A stretch of 64,000 bases of DNA from Verrucomicrobia subdivision 3 bacterium UBA693 (GTDB lineage Bacteria; Verrucomicrobiota; Verrucomicrobiia; Limisphaerales; UBA8199), in assembly GCA_002298785.1 (NCBI GenBank), contig DBMR01000110.1:74400-138399 (forward strand), read 5' to 3'. Both the position numbers and the translations under genes were made by a program. The number at the start of each line of letters is the position of its first letter. Position 1 is the first letter of the stretch. Below, piece by piece: positions 52,292 through 61,043 of this stretch. Under the pieces are notes generated by a model that saw only the letters and a list, made by a program, of their open reading frames with translations, had not been told where the DNA came from and ran no database searches.

Positions 52292-54187
52292 TTATTTGTT
52301 GTGGTCGAGTTCGGCGGCCAAGGCGGCCAGTTGTGCCGTGGGCAGTGGTTCACCCGCCCGGCCAAACGCCGCGAAATAGATGGCGTTCACGCGGAAGATC
52401 TTCCATGGCACATTGCCAACGGTGAAGTTGAGATTGTTCAGCTCGCCCATTCGTAATTCTTTCGTGGACTGACTTACTTTGCCGAAAATCTGGGGCAAAA
52501 ACGCGGCGATGGTCTCGCTGTTGAGATCGTTGGACAGCCGGCTGGCCACGAGCAGGCCATCGGGCAGCGCGATCAAGGCGCCCGCCACGCCTTCCAACGC
52601 CGCCGCCCTCGAGACCACCTCGTTGGGAGTCGCGTATTTGGAGACGAACTTGGTGCCTGGAGAATTCGTGGGTTTGGCGACCTGTTGAGTTTGTGGGCTA
52701 ACCTGTTCCGTCGCGTCATCCCAAATGTAATAATTCGTATCTTCGGCAGTGGTCTTAGGGGCCTCCGGCTGGGGGAAGCCAAAGAACAGGTTGGGAATCT
52801 CTTTATCGACTTCCACCTTTTGGCGGTCACTCAAGCGCTCTTTTTGCCGGGCCAGGAACAAGGGAGCGACGACTTTAAGCGGCAGTTCCAGGGTTGTTGC
52901 ATCGGCAGGGGAGACCTTTACCGTGGCGGGCGGCCGCAGCCATTCCCGGAGGGTTTTCCAGGTGACGACGACTCGGCCCTGCTTAAGCCCTTGCTCGAGG
53001 ACTTCTGCTGGGATATTCACCTCGGCTTCCACGAGTCCAAATTCCAGAATTTCTTTGCGAATCGGTTCCGGCCAGGCTTCCGCCAGGCGGCTTAATGCCG
53101 CGACGATAGGCGCTTCACCACTTTTGACTCCATCGAAGCGAGCTTTGGCGGGCGCACCCAGTGGGTTGGTGTGAGCGGACGGTGTGCGAGGCGGCTGCTG
53201 ATTTTGCGGGACCGAGTTCGCGGAGGCAGGTTGAACCGGTTCAGACGGCAAATTGAAGCGCGAAGCCGCAGACGGACCGCCCTGGGGCGTCGCGATTCCA
53301 TGGGAACCATTGGGTTTGCCGTTGCCGTTGCCATTACGATTGGCATTCGAGTTTCCCTGGCCATTCGGCTTAGCAGATGCAGGAGACGAAGGTGGCGGCG
53401 GTAGATGCGCCGTCGGCAGGGGATTGGCCGGTTTGCCGTTGCCGTCGTGCCGGGGCCGAACCAGGGAGACTTGTGCCGGGGGCGGATCAAGGGCTGGCGG
53501 AGGGCGATGGCCCACCTGACCGGTCGGGGTGGTACCGCGAGGTTCGAAGGCGGATTCTTGTGCCGACCCGACGGGGTCGGAAGTTAGTAGTGTGTCAGTA
53601 TCTCCACTCGCCTTTGCGGGCGGCGCACCCGTGATCCGGGCGTGATTACTCGGGTCGAACGGACTGCTGATCTCCTCCGGGACTTCAACATGGCGTTGCA
53701 CTCGACGACGGGTGATCAGGGCAGGATTCAACTGGCTCAGAATTTCTCCGAGAGGCAGAGGTACCAAACTGGCATCCCGATCAGTGGCCGCGGCGAAAAC
53801 ATCCGGTGCCAGCCGGCGAAGTTCTCCAAAAGTCAAACGCACCGCCCCGCGGGATAATTGCGGCAGGACTTTTTCCAATGGAACCTGGACCAGGCGATGC
53901 TCGGTGTCTTGCGTTAACACATGCGGATGCAACTCCAGTGGCAGACTGGCGATGATCCTTTGGAGTGGGACCACGAGGGTCTTTCCGGAAAGAGCTTCCG
54001 AACCTGTTCTGGGACCGGAACGGGCAACGGCCGGGGCTCCGACCTGGGCCGAAACCTGGGGACGCCGCATCGGAGCGGCGGGCTCGCACGCAGACCGTGA
54101 AGCAGGTTCTGCCTTCTTGCCAATGAGGCCCCTGAAAAATTTTAAGATGTTGTCCTTCACGCGTTGTGCTTTGTTGCTGTTATCCAA
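52292..54187 (-). CDS. Proline-rich protein with C-terminal roadblock/LC7 domain
   Basis: Up to 631 residues. Starts available are TTG 54187 and GTG 54157 (then KDNILKFFRGLIGKK). Residues about 60-170 contain paired helical repeats with VPLQRIIASLPLELHP, VPLEKVLPQLSRGAV and VPLGEILSQLNPALI, a triplicated V-P-L-x-x-I/V-L/I pattern; two more such elements appear near 400-470 (IPAEVLEQGLKQGRVVVTWKTLREWL, LPLKVVAPLFL). Between lies a long low-complexity Pro/Asn/Gly linker (about 190-365). The last 110 residues form a roadblock domain (GVAGALIALPDGLLVASRLSNDLNSETIAAFLPQI). It probably acts as a scaffold or effector for the GTPase encoded 10 bp downstream. I know no named family for the whole protein. 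Confidence 0.88.
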   Translation of the reverse strand: MDNSNKAQRVKDNILKFFRGLIGKKAEPASRSACEPAAPMRRPQVSAQVGAPAVARSGPRTGSEALSGKTLVVPLQRIIASLPLELHPHVLTQDTEHRLVQVPLEKVLPQLSRGAVRLTFGELRRLAPDVFAAATDRDASLVPLPLGEILSQLNPALITRRRVQRHVEVPEEISSPFDPSNHARITGAPPAKASGDTDTLLTSDPVGSAQESAFEPRGTTPTGQVGHRPPPALDPPPAQVSLVRPRHDGNGKPANPLPTAHLPPPPSSPASAKPNGQGNSNANRNGNGNGKPNGSHGIATPQGGPSAASRFNLPSEPVQPASANSVPQNQQPPRTPSAHTNPLGAPAKARFDGVKSGEAPIVAALSRLAEAWPEPIRKEILEFGLVEAEVNIPAEVLEQGLKQGRVVVTWKTLREWLRPPATVKVSPADATTLELPLKVVAPLFLARQKERLSDRQKVEVDKEIPNLFFGFPQPEAPKTTAEDTNYYIWDDATEQVSPQTQQVAKPTNSPGTKFVSKYATPNEVVSRAAALEGVAGALIALPDGLLVASRLSNDLNSETIAAFLPQIFGKVSQSTKELRMGELNNLNFTVGNVPWKIFRVNAIYFAAFGRAGEPLPTAQLAALAAELDHNK

Positions 54188-54648
54188 TCTCAGTGGCTAC
54201 GGGCATGCCCAGCCCGGTTCTCCCGAATCCACCCTCGGAGTCCGGGATTTCCACTTCGGCCACAAGAAGACCAGGCACTGCATTTCTCTTGTGGACGCTC
54301 ACATAGCATTTGAATTGGGCAATTTTCGTGCCATTTGAGAGCTGATGGGAGCGATTCTTAACAATGAGACCGCTTTCGGACGCGTCCGTGGGAAATGGCG
54401 CGCTGGCAAGTACTATAGGAGCCTTGGTGCAGTGCCGAAATTGTCTCAGGGTTGGACGGCGCTGTCCCGTGGTGGCCTTGAACTGTGGCGCGAGCAGAGT
54501 GGCGGTTGGTGGCCAGGCGCTCCGAACGACTTGATTTTCTAAAAAAGTTTGGGAAAGTTCCAAGTACGGAACGCGCCTTGCTTAGTCGGCGATTGAATCG
54601 CATAGACCGTTATAGCGGTCGGGTTTTTTAACGCGGGCATAATGATTC
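54188..54648. promoter_or_regulatory. Divergent control region of the GTPase cluster with a terminator-like hairpin
   Basis: This 460-bp gap has no convincing gene. At 54605-54629 a short hairpin (GACCG/CGGTC) followed by GGG and six T residues lies only about 20 bp before the response-regulator ATG. It could end a leader transcript (attenuator) or an unseen small RNA read on the plus strand. Confidence 0.4.
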
Positions 54649-55710
54649 ATGGCAATCCGAAGCAAAATATTGTTGGTGGATGACGATCCTGCCTTGCTGG
54701 AGACGTATCGGCACTTATTGCAAAGGCTTCCCAGCAATCCAGAAATCGAAATCGCAACGTCGGGTCCGAAAGCCTTTGCCCGGCTGGAGTCCGATTCTTT
54801 CCGGCTGATGATCTGCGATTTGAAAATGCCCAAGATGGATGGCCTGCAAGTGCTGTCCATCGTGCGGCGCAAGTTTCCCAAGCTGCGTACCGTGGCCATC
54901 ACGGCGCTGCAGGATGAGCAGTTCCGCTCGCGGGTTTATGCCCTGGGCGTGGATCTTTTCTGGCACAAACCCTCTAATGAACAGGAGATCACCCTGTTCC
55001 TGGAATGCCTGGAGTCGCTGTTGGGAACAGAGGAGGATTCCGGTTTTCGCGGGGTTCAGAGCAAGAGCCTGATGGACCTCGTGCAGTTGGAGTGTCTCTC
55101 CCAGAGTTCGTCCGTGTTGCGCATCACCAATGGCATGCAGACGGGTAAAATCTGGATTCAGGACGGCGATGTAGTGGATGCGGAGGCTGGCGATTTGGTG
55201 GGGGAACCCGCATTTCGACGCATTTTTTCGTGGCGCGGCGGGGGGTTCGAGTCCCTGCCGGCTGAGCCGACGCGTTCGCGCCGGATTACGCAATCCTACA
55301 GCGGGCTGTTGCTGGACTCGGCCCAGGCGTTGGACGAAGCCAACTTTGGCGGGGCAGAGGCGGGGCAGCGGAATGTGCCCGGTTCGCCGGTGTTCGTGCT
55401 GGGCGGGTTGCCGGAGTTGAGCTTTGGAGTAATCGTCGATAATGGCGAAGAGAAGACGCAAGTGGTCGGAGCGGTGGAAAACCCGGAGGGCTTAGGAGCC
55501 TGGACCAAACAAGTTCTGGCGGATTTTCGTGAGCTGGGAGATGAACTGCGGGCGGGTCCAGTATCCCGTCTTGAGGGCCGTAACGCGACCCAGGCGATCA
55601 CTTTGTTTACCGCTCCGCTGGCGGACGTCTGTATCGGCTGGAGGCCGGGCATCGAACCCGCGCGTATCCGGGATTTAACCAACCTCGCGTTGTCCTTATG
55701 GGCCTCCTAA
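54649..55710 (+). CDS. Response regulator with DUF4388 (PATAN-like) domain
   Basis: A 353-residue protein. Residues 1-125 are a receiver domain: acidic pocket VDDDP (residues 10-14), phospho-acceptor Asp57 in MICDLKMPKMDG, Thr85 in AITA and Lys107 in HKPSN, so it should be phosphorylatable. From about residue 130 to 230 a DUF4388-like domain follows (SKSLMDLVQLECLSQSSSVLRITNGMQTGKIWIQDGDVVDAEAGDLVGEPAFRRIFSWRGGGFESL). The remaining part (230-353) ends in a roadblock-like fold region but lacks a clear signature. There is no DNA-binding domain, so the output is through protein contact. It is divergent from the GTPase genes and overlaps the next gene by 13 bp. Confidence 0.9.
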   Translation: MAIRSKILLVDDDPALLETYRHLLQRLPSNPEIEIATSGPKAFARLESDSFRLMICDLKMPKMDGLQVLSIVRRKFPKLRTVAITALQDEQFRSRVYALGVDLFWHKPSNEQEITLFLECLESLLGTEEDSGFRGVQSKSLMDLVQLECLSQSSSVLRITNGMQTGKIWIQDGDVVDAEAGDLVGEPAFRRIFSWRGGGFESLPAEPTRSRRITQSYSGLLLDSAQALDEANFGGAEAGQRNVPGSPVFVLGGLPELSFGVIVDNGEEKTQVVGAVENPEGLGAWTKQVLADFRELGDELRAGPVSRLEGRNATQAITLFTAPLADVCIGWRPGIEPARIRDLTNLALSLWAS

Positions 55711-56006
55711 ACCTTTTCAAGAACGCCGAACCCACTTTGCTGGCCCTGCCCGCCGGCAGTTTCACCGTGGATGGTACCGGGGAAATTCTGGCCTCGACCG
55801 TGGCGTCATCTTATCCGAACGAGCAGCTCCGAAAAGTCGCCCAACGAGTCCTGCAGGCGTTCAAATCCGCGGACGCCGCGGGATTGCCCCTGGACGAACT
55901 CAACATCGAGTATCCAAGTATCAAAATCACCGCACGCGAATTACGCGGCGGTGCCGTGGTGTTCCTGGTTCCCGTCTCCGCCGGTGCTCCTAAAAATTTA
56001 AACTAG
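55698..56006 (+). CDS. Small hypothetical protein of the GTPase/response-regulator cluster
   Basis: A 102-residue soluble protein of unknown family that starts inside the end of the response-regulator gene (13-bp overlap) and is therefore coupled to it. It starts MGLLNLFKNAEPTLLALPAGSFTVDGTGEILAS, followed by a helix (NEQLRKVAQRVLQAFKSADAAG) and two strands (IEYPSIKITARELRGGAVVFLVP). The alpha/beta order is reminiscent of a small roadblock- or profilin-like fold, but the similarity is too weak to name. It probably works with the response regulator. Confidence 0.78.
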   Translation: MGLLNLFKNAEPTLLALPAGSFTVDGTGEILASTVASSYPNEQLRKVAQRVLQAFKSADAAGLPLDELNIEYPSIKITARELRGGAVVFLVPVSAGAPKNLN

Positions 56007-56013
56007 TCCCCCT

Positions 56014-56418
56014 ATGCAGAACAAGAAACTGGACCTATTGATTACCCAGATGGAGAACTATCTGGAGTGTTGGAAGCAGTTCAATCAGTTCCTCAACCTC
56101 GCCCGGTCCAAGAAGTTCGGCCCGGAGGACGACGCGCAGTTCCTGGAAATCAAGAGCCTGATCGTGCAGGAGTTGGAGACGATCCTGGCGTCAGTGGATG
56201 TCGCCTCACCCACCAAAGAGGAGATTCATACTTTGATTGGCAACGCCGCTTCACTTCGCTATCTGAGCGACATGGGGGAGGGGCCGCTACGCAATCTCGA
56301 AAGCCAGTGGCACAAAATCTATATCGGATGGCATGCTATCCTCGGTCAGCTCAAGGTGCGCCAGCGCGAGGAAGAGTCCAAGTCTTCTCTGGGTTCGATG
56401 TTCTCCAAAAAGAAGTAA
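56014..56418 (+). CDS. Helical hypothetical protein of the GTPase/response-regulator cluster
   Basis: A 134-residue, highly charged, mostly alpha-helical cytoplasmic protein without known motif: MQNKKLDLLITQMENYLECWKQFNQFLNLARSKKF, then a helix rich in acidic residues, ASLRYLSDMGEGPLRNLESQWHKIYIGWHAILGQLKVRQRE and a basic KSSLGSMFSKKK tail. It lies seven bases after the preceding small gene and ends the run. Its pattern suggests a helical bundle for protein contact. Likely a structural or adaptor component of the signalling cluster (inference). Confidence 0.8.
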   Translation: MQNKKLDLLITQMENYLECWKQFNQFLNLARSKKFGPEDDAQFLEIKSLIVQELETILASVDVASPTKEEIHTLIGNAASLRYLSDMGEGPLRNLESQWHKIYIGWHAILGQLKVRQREEESKSSLGSMFSKKK

Positions 56419-56513
56419 TTCTGCCGGTCCAGGCCGGCCCGGGTCGCGTACCTTGCCGCATGTGGGACGATTCGAGGCTTGTGTTTTGCTGATGCTTATG
56501 ATTTCTACCGCGA

Positions 56514-57326
56514 ATGCCTGACTGGCTCGCTATCATATTGCTCGGAATCATTGAAGGGATTTCCGAATTCCTGCCCATTTCTTCTACCGGCCACCTGTTG
56601 ATTGTGGAGCATTGGCTGCCGAGCCAGTCGGATTTGTTCAATATCGTGATTCAATCCGGGGCGGTGCTGGCGGTGATTCCCTTGTTCAAGACGCGGGTGT
56701 CACAATTCCTGTTTCAGTGGCAGCAGCCCGCAACGCGCGACTACCTGGGCAAATTGGCTGTTGCCTTTGGCATCACTGGCGCTGGGGGGGTGCTGATGGA
56801 GAAGATGCACTTCAAGCTCCCCGACAACGCCGTTCCCATCGCCCTGGCCCTATTGATCGGGGGCATCGCTTTTATCCTCGTTGAGCGCGGCCTGAAAGGG
56901 CGGCAATTATCGAGCGACGTGACGTGGACAGTGGCGGTTGCGGTGGGGCTTGGGCAATTGCTCGCGGCCGGTTTCCCGGGGACGTCGCGCTCCGGCGCCA
57001 CGATTTTGCTGGCGTTGATCCTGGGAATCAATCGGGTCGCGGCCACCGAGTTTACGTTTCTGGTGGGTATTCCTACGATGCTGGCGGCTGGGGGACTGAA
57101 AATCGTCAGCGCCATTTTCAAAACGCATGGCGCGCCCACGGAAAATTGGTCGATGGTAGTTCTGGGATTTTTTGTTTCCGCCGTGGTTTCGTTTGTCGTG
57201 GTGAAGTGGTTGCTCCGGTATGTGCAGACGCACACGTTCGTTGCCTTCGGCTACTACCGTATCGCGCTGGCCGCCTTCGTGTTCATACTCTGGAGCGCTG
57301 GCCACCTGCCCCCGGGCCATCACTGA
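56514..57326 (+). CDS. uppP: Undecaprenyl-diphosphatase
   Basis: Polytopic inner-membrane enzyme of 270 residues that removes a phosphate from undecaprenyl diphosphate to recycle the lipid carrier for peptidoglycan and surface glycans. The two family motifs are intact: GIIEGISEFLPISSTGHLLI near residue 12 and FPGTSRSGATIL near 155, with the catalytic glutamates, serine and arginine. About eight membrane helices are seen. Overproduction in other bacteria gives bacitracin resistance. It is convergent with the next gene, only 12 bp between the stops. Confidence 0.96.
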   Translation: MPDWLAIILLGIIEGISEFLPISSTGHLLIVEHWLPSQSDLFNIVIQSGAVLAVIPLFKTRVSQFLFQWQQPATRDYLGKLAVAFGITGAGGVLMEKMHFKLPDNAVPIALALLIGGIAFILVERGLKGRQLSSDVTWTVAVAVGLGQLLAAGFPGTSRSGATILLALILGINRVAATEFTFLVGIPTMLAAGGLKIVSAIFKTHGAPTENWSMVVLGFFVSAVVSFVVVKWLLRYVQTHTFVAFGYYRIALAAFVFILWSAGHLPPGHH

Positions 57327-57338
57327 ACGACTTGTCGC

Positions 57339-58016
57339 TCAGGGTGCGATCTCGAGCTTGAAGCCGGTGACAATCACTCCGGATTCTCGACCACGCCTGC
57401 ATTCAGCGTCGACCAGGACATGGTCGCCTAGGCGCAGGATGATGATGGCGACTCCGGAATCCAACCCGCGTAATTCGGTGCCATTCTTCGCGGGAAAAAC
57501 CGCGCTGAAGCGATCTTCCGGGGAGAATTCGCAGGCTACCACCTGGTGTGGATCCGCGGTTTTGAGCAGGACTTTGTAGGGGCGGATGAAAGGAGGCTTT
57601 TCAAAGCCGGCGACGATACCGCGAATTCGGAACTTCCGTTTTGCGAATCTTTGCTCGGCTGCTTTGGGATCGAACTTGAAGTAATTGGCGAGGTCTTCGG
57701 CTTCCACGATGTCGTGCTCCGTCAATGGCGGCAAGGTGGTAATAGCCGGGCTGGTATTCGTGGCCGGCGCAACGCCGGGCAGGGTGGCCAATTTGGCATT
57801 AGCTTCCTGGTTCTGGCGCTGTAATTGAACATTCTCAGCTTTGGTCTTGTTCAAGTCACCTTTCAGCCGATCGAGTTCCGCCGCTTTCTTCTCCAGTTCG
57901 TCGAGCCGGGACTTGGGGATGGTCACATTTTCCTGGGCCAGGCTCGACTGCGGCATCGAGGCAAGGCAAAGCAGGGCCGTCGCCACGCTCAGGCTTGGGA
58001 TTAGCGCTTTTGTCAT
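57339..58016 (-). CDS. Exported coiled-coil protein with tRNA_anti-like OB fold
   Basis: Secreted protein of 225 residues. The signal peptide (MTKALIPSLSVATALLCLASM, cleaved near SLAQE) is followed by a coiled coil (SRLDELEKKAAELDRLKGDLNKTKAENVQLQRQNQEANAKL), a Pro/Thr linker and a C-terminal domain (residues about 105-225) starting HDIVEAEDLANYFKFDPKAAEQRFAKRKFRIRGIVAGFE, the pattern of the bacterial tRNA_anti-like OB-fold family, whose function is unknown. ATG 58016 is preferred over a start at 58043. It lies 24 bp after the LysM gene and is probably co-transcribed with it, so it may work in the cell wall. Confidence 0.85.
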   Translation of the reverse strand: MTKALIPSLSVATALLCLASMPQSSLAQENVTIPKSRLDELEKKAAELDRLKGDLNKTKAENVQLQRQNQEANAKLATLPGVAPATNTSPAITTLPPLTEHDIVEAEDLANYFKFDPKAAEQRFAKRKFRIRGIVAGFEKPPFIRPYKVLLKTADPHQVVACEFSPEDRFSAVFPAKNGTELRGLDSGVAIIILRLGDHVLVDAECRRGRESGVIVTGFKLEIAP

Positions 58017-58039
58017 AGGGGTTTGCTCAGATCTGAGAT

Positions 58040-58624
58040 TCAAGGAGCGGGAATAAACAGCTTTTGACCCGCGCGCATTTTCTCGGGCTTCAAGCCGGGG
58101 TTGGCTTTGAGCACCTGGTCCATGGTGACTTTGATGCCCTTTTCCCGAACGCGCTGGACGATAACGGAGAGCGAGTCTCCTTTTTCCACCACGTACTCGA
58201 AACCGGCCTCCGGGCGTGCTGGTTTATCGGGAGTGATGGACTGTTCGGTGGTGGGTGTCGGGCGAGTGCGGGGGCGCGCTGGTGGAGCAGTCACGGCATT
58301 TCCCAATTTGACGATTTCCGCGCGAATCTTCTCGTAATCGTCCATTCGTTTCCGGTCCACTTCCTTGATGGTCTCGGACAGGCGTTTGAGGTCCTCATTG
58401 CTCGCGTAATCGACAGCGGGTTTATTGGCCGCCTGGTCGCGCAATTGCGCCACTTCGCGGGAGAGGCTATTGACCTGTTGCTGCAAAGCCTTTTGGGCGG
58501 AAATCAAATCCTCAATCTGGCCGCTCAATTTATTGAGCCGCTCTTCGGTCGCCGCGTCCTGCGCCAGCAATGGACCGCTCGTCAGCAAAGCGACGCTGAA
58601 TACAAACCATCCAAATCGTTTCAT
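58040..58624 (-). CDS. Exported coiled-coil protein with C-terminal LysM domain
   Basis: Periplasmic protein of 194 residues. Signal peptide MKRFGWFVFSVALLTSG, cleaved near LLAQD; a coiled coil follows (ERLNKLSGQIEDLISAQKALQQQVNSLSREVAQL and KRLSETIKEVDRKRMDDYEKI), then a proline-rich linker and a LysM domain at the end (YVVEKGDSLSVIVQRVREKGIKVTMDQVLKANPGLKPEKMRAGQKLFIP). LysM binds N-acetylglucosamine-containing polymers, so it should attach to peptidoglycan. ATG 58624 is chosen over 58660. The domain order resembles YbgF/CpoB-like coiled-coil proteins only loosely. Confidence 0.9.
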   Translation of the reverse strand: MKRFGWFVFSVALLTSGPLLAQDAATEERLNKLSGQIEDLISAQKALQQQVNSLSREVAQLRDQAANKPAVDYASNEDLKRLSETIKEVDRKRMDDYEKIRAEIVKLGNAVTAPPARPRTRPTPTTEQSITPDKPARPEAGFEYVVEKGDSLSVIVQRVREKGIKVTMDQVLKANPGLKPEKMRAGQKLFIPAP

Positions 58625-58753
58625 GACGCCGAACATAGAAACGGCATTCCTGCAATTCAAGGTCTAAAGCGCCAATTCTGGATGGCCGTTGGCGCCTAGG
58701 AAACGAGTGCTGAGGAGGATAATGAAGGGCGTGCGGGTTTGTGAGGTGGTCCT

Positions 58754-59683
58754 GTGAATTTCGAGGGAAATCCGCTTTCGACTTTGCTGGCGACGCTTTC
58801 TCCATACATTGTGCGCGTGACGGTTTTGGAAACCATTCAACGCAGCACGGAGTATCTGACCCGCAAGGGGGTGGAATCGGCGCGCTTAAACGCGGAATTG
58901 TTGCTCGCGCGGGTTTTGAGCCTGCCGCGGATGCGGCTTTACCTGGAGTTCGAGCGGTCGCTGGCCTCCAAGGAGACCGATCTCATGCGCGAGTATGTCA
59001 AGCGTCGCGGTCAGCGTGAACCGCTGCAGCACATTCTTGGGGGCACGAACTTTTGCGGGTTGGAGATGTTGGTTACTGCGCGGGTGCTGGTGCCGCGGCC
59101 GGAGACGGAGATACTCGCCGAACTGGCCTGGCAGTTCTTGAACCGGTTACCGGGCGAACCGCTGGTTCTGGACTATGGTACTGGAAGCGGTTGTTTGGCC
59201 GTGACCCTCACCCGGAAATCATCGCGTTGCCGGTGTGTGGCGCTGGATGTCTCTCCAGAGGCGATCGAAGTAGCCAGGAAAAACGCCGAAGCACATCTGG
59301 TAACGGAGCGGATTACCTTTTGCCTTAGCGATCGGTTGGCAGGATTGTCGCCCGGGACGCGGTTCAACCTGCTGGTGGGGAACCCGCCCTATGTTTCTTC
59401 GGGTGAAATTCCGCTCCTGGACCCGGAGGTGCGTCAGTTCGATCCGCTGCTGGCCCTGGACGGCGGCGCCGATGGGCTGGACCATTACCGGTATCTCGCG
59501 GAGCATGCGGCGGAGTGGCTGGCTGACTCAGGAAAGATGATGCTGGAATTTGGCGATGGGCAGCAGGATGCTATTCGTAGCTTGTTGGAAGGCCAAAACT
59601 GGATTGTGGAAGCCGTGGTCAACGATTACAGTCAACGACCGAGGATCGTGGTGGCGCGGAGACCGGTATCGGTACAAAAATGA
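58754..59683 (+). CDS. prmC: Peptide chain release factor N5-glutamine methyltransferase
   Basis: Methylates the glutamine of the GGQ motif in release factors RF1 and RF2. Features are the N-terminal helical domain (GVESARLNAELLLARVLSLPRMRLYLEFERSL, REPLQHILGGTNF), VPRPETEIL, the SAM site VLDYGTGSGCLAVTL, and the catalytic NPPY in LLVGNPPYVSSGEI, with the C-terminal HAAEWLADSGKMMLEFGDGQ. The frame opens at GTG 58754; family starts (MTVLExxxxxTEYL) fit the GTG at 58817 better. The murA gene follows 97 bp downstream, an arrangement seen elsewhere near prfA. Confidence 0.93.
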   Translation: MNFEGNPLSTLLATLSPYIVRVTVLETIQRSTEYLTRKGVESARLNAELLLARVLSLPRMRLYLEFERSLASKETDLMREYVKRRGQREPLQHILGGTNFCGLEMLVTARVLVPRPETEILAELAWQFLNRLPGEPLVLDYGTGSGCLAVTLTRKSSRCRCVALDVSPEAIEVARKNAEAHLVTERITFCLSDRLAGLSPGTRFNLLVGNPPYVSSGEIPLLDPEVRQFDPLLALDGGADGLDHYRYLAEHAAEWLADSGKMMLEFGDGQQDAIRSLLEGQNWIVEAVVNDYSQRPRIVVARRPVSVQK

Positions 59684-59780
59684 CGATATTTGAAGGACAA
59701 TATAGTTGCTCCTTTGGTTCAGCGAGCGGGGTGGGTGAGTGCTCGAGGTGTGATCGTGGGGCCAGAACAATATAAATTAA

Positions 59781-61043
59781 ATGGATAGTTTTTTGATCAA
59801 AGGCGGAACTCCGCTGCACGGAACAGTAGCCGTGAGTGGAGCAAAGAATGCCGTTTTGCCAATCATGGCGGCCACGCTGCTGACCAGCGAACCGTGCGTG
59901 ATCCGGCGCGTGCCCAACCTGAGCGACGTGCGATTCATGGCGCAGATTCTGACCTGGCTCGGGGCCGAGGTTAGCATGAAAGAGGGCACGGTCCGCGTGC
60001 AAGCCCGCAAGATTCGGGGAGCCGGCGACTATGACCTGGTGCGCAAGATGAGAGGTTCCATTTGCATTATGGGACCTTTGCTGGGTCGTTTGAAGAAGGC
60101 CATGGTCTCACTTCCAGGCGGATGCGTGATCGGCGCCCGGCCGATTAATTTGCATCTGAAAGGATTTGAAGCGTTGGGAGCCAAAGTGGTGATTGAGGCG
60201 GGCTACGTGCAGGCCACCGCCAAACGCCTGGTCGGTTCCGCGATGTTTTTGGGAGGCAGATCCGGTTCCACCGTCCTGGGCACGGCCAACGTCATGATGG
60301 CTGCGGTGCTCGCTGAAGGGGTAACCGTGATTGAAAGCGCCGCGTGCGAGCCGGAGGTAGTGGACCTGGCGACCTTCCTCAACGCCATGGGCGCGCGTAT
60401 CACAGGAGCTGGCAGTCCCACAATGACCATCACTGGGGTTAAAGAACTTCATGGTGCCGAGCACGAAGTGATTCCCGACCGGATTGAGGCCGCGACCTAC
60501 GCCATCGCCGCGGTGGCCACCAATGGCGATGTCACCATTCGCGGCGCCCGTCCGGACCACATTCATGCGATTCTCGACAAGCTGAAAGGGGCCGGGGCGC
60601 GCATTGACTGCACCAGTGATGGGCTGCAGGTCCGGCGCAATGGAAAGCTAAAGCCGGTGGATATCACGACGCTGCCGTATTCCGGGTTTCCCACCGATGC
60701 GCAGGCACAGATGATGGCGTTGATGACTCTGACACCTGGCATCAGCATAATCACCGAACGGATTTTCGAGTCGCGCTTCATGCATGTGAGCGAGCTGACT
60801 CGTTTAGGAGCGGACATCGAGATCGAAGGACCGAGCGCCATTATTAAAGGGGGCAAACCACTTAGCGGGGCGCCGGTGATGGCCAGCGACCTGCGCGCCT
60901 CGGCTGCCTTGGTGATCGCCGGCATGGCGGCAAAAGGCACCACCCAGGTCAACCGGGTATATCACATTGACCGCGGCTACGAGAATATCGACGGCAAACT
61001 GCGACAGCTCGGCGCCCGGATCGAACGTATCGAGGAATCATGA
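59781..61043 (+). CDS. murA: UDP-N-acetylglucosamine 1-carboxyvinyltransferase
   Basis: First committed step of peptidoglycan synthesis: transfer of enolpyruvate from PEP to UDP-GlcNAc in the cytoplasm. The 420-residue protein has the N-terminal KGGTPLHGTVAVSGAKNAVLPIMAATLL, RKMRGSICIMGPLLGR, and the active loop SLPGGCVIGARPINLHL with the catalytic Cys115, so it should be sensitive to fosfomycin. DRIEAATY and GYENIDGKLRQLGA are also present. The ATG is preceded by an A/T-rich leader. Together with prmC, a small membrane protein and a zinc-ribbon protein it forms a plus-strand set. Confidence 0.97.
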   Translation: MDSFLIKGGTPLHGTVAVSGAKNAVLPIMAATLLTSEPCVIRRVPNLSDVRFMAQILTWLGAEVSMKEGTVRVQARKIRGAGDYDLVRKMRGSICIMGPLLGRLKKAMVSLPGGCVIGARPINLHLKGFEALGAKVVIEAGYVQATAKRLVGSAMFLGGRSGSTVLGTANVMMAAVLAEGVTVIESAACEPEVVDLATFLNAMGARITGAGSPTMTITGVKELHGAEHEVIPDRIEAATYAIAAVATNGDVTIRGARPDHIHAILDKLKGAGARIDCTSDGLQVRRNGKLKPVDITTLPYSGFPTDAQAQMMALMTLTPGISIITERIFESRFMHVSELTRLGADIEIEGPSAIIKGGKPLSGAPVMASDLRASAALVIAGMAAKGTTQVNRVYHIDRGYENIDGKLRQLGARIERIEES

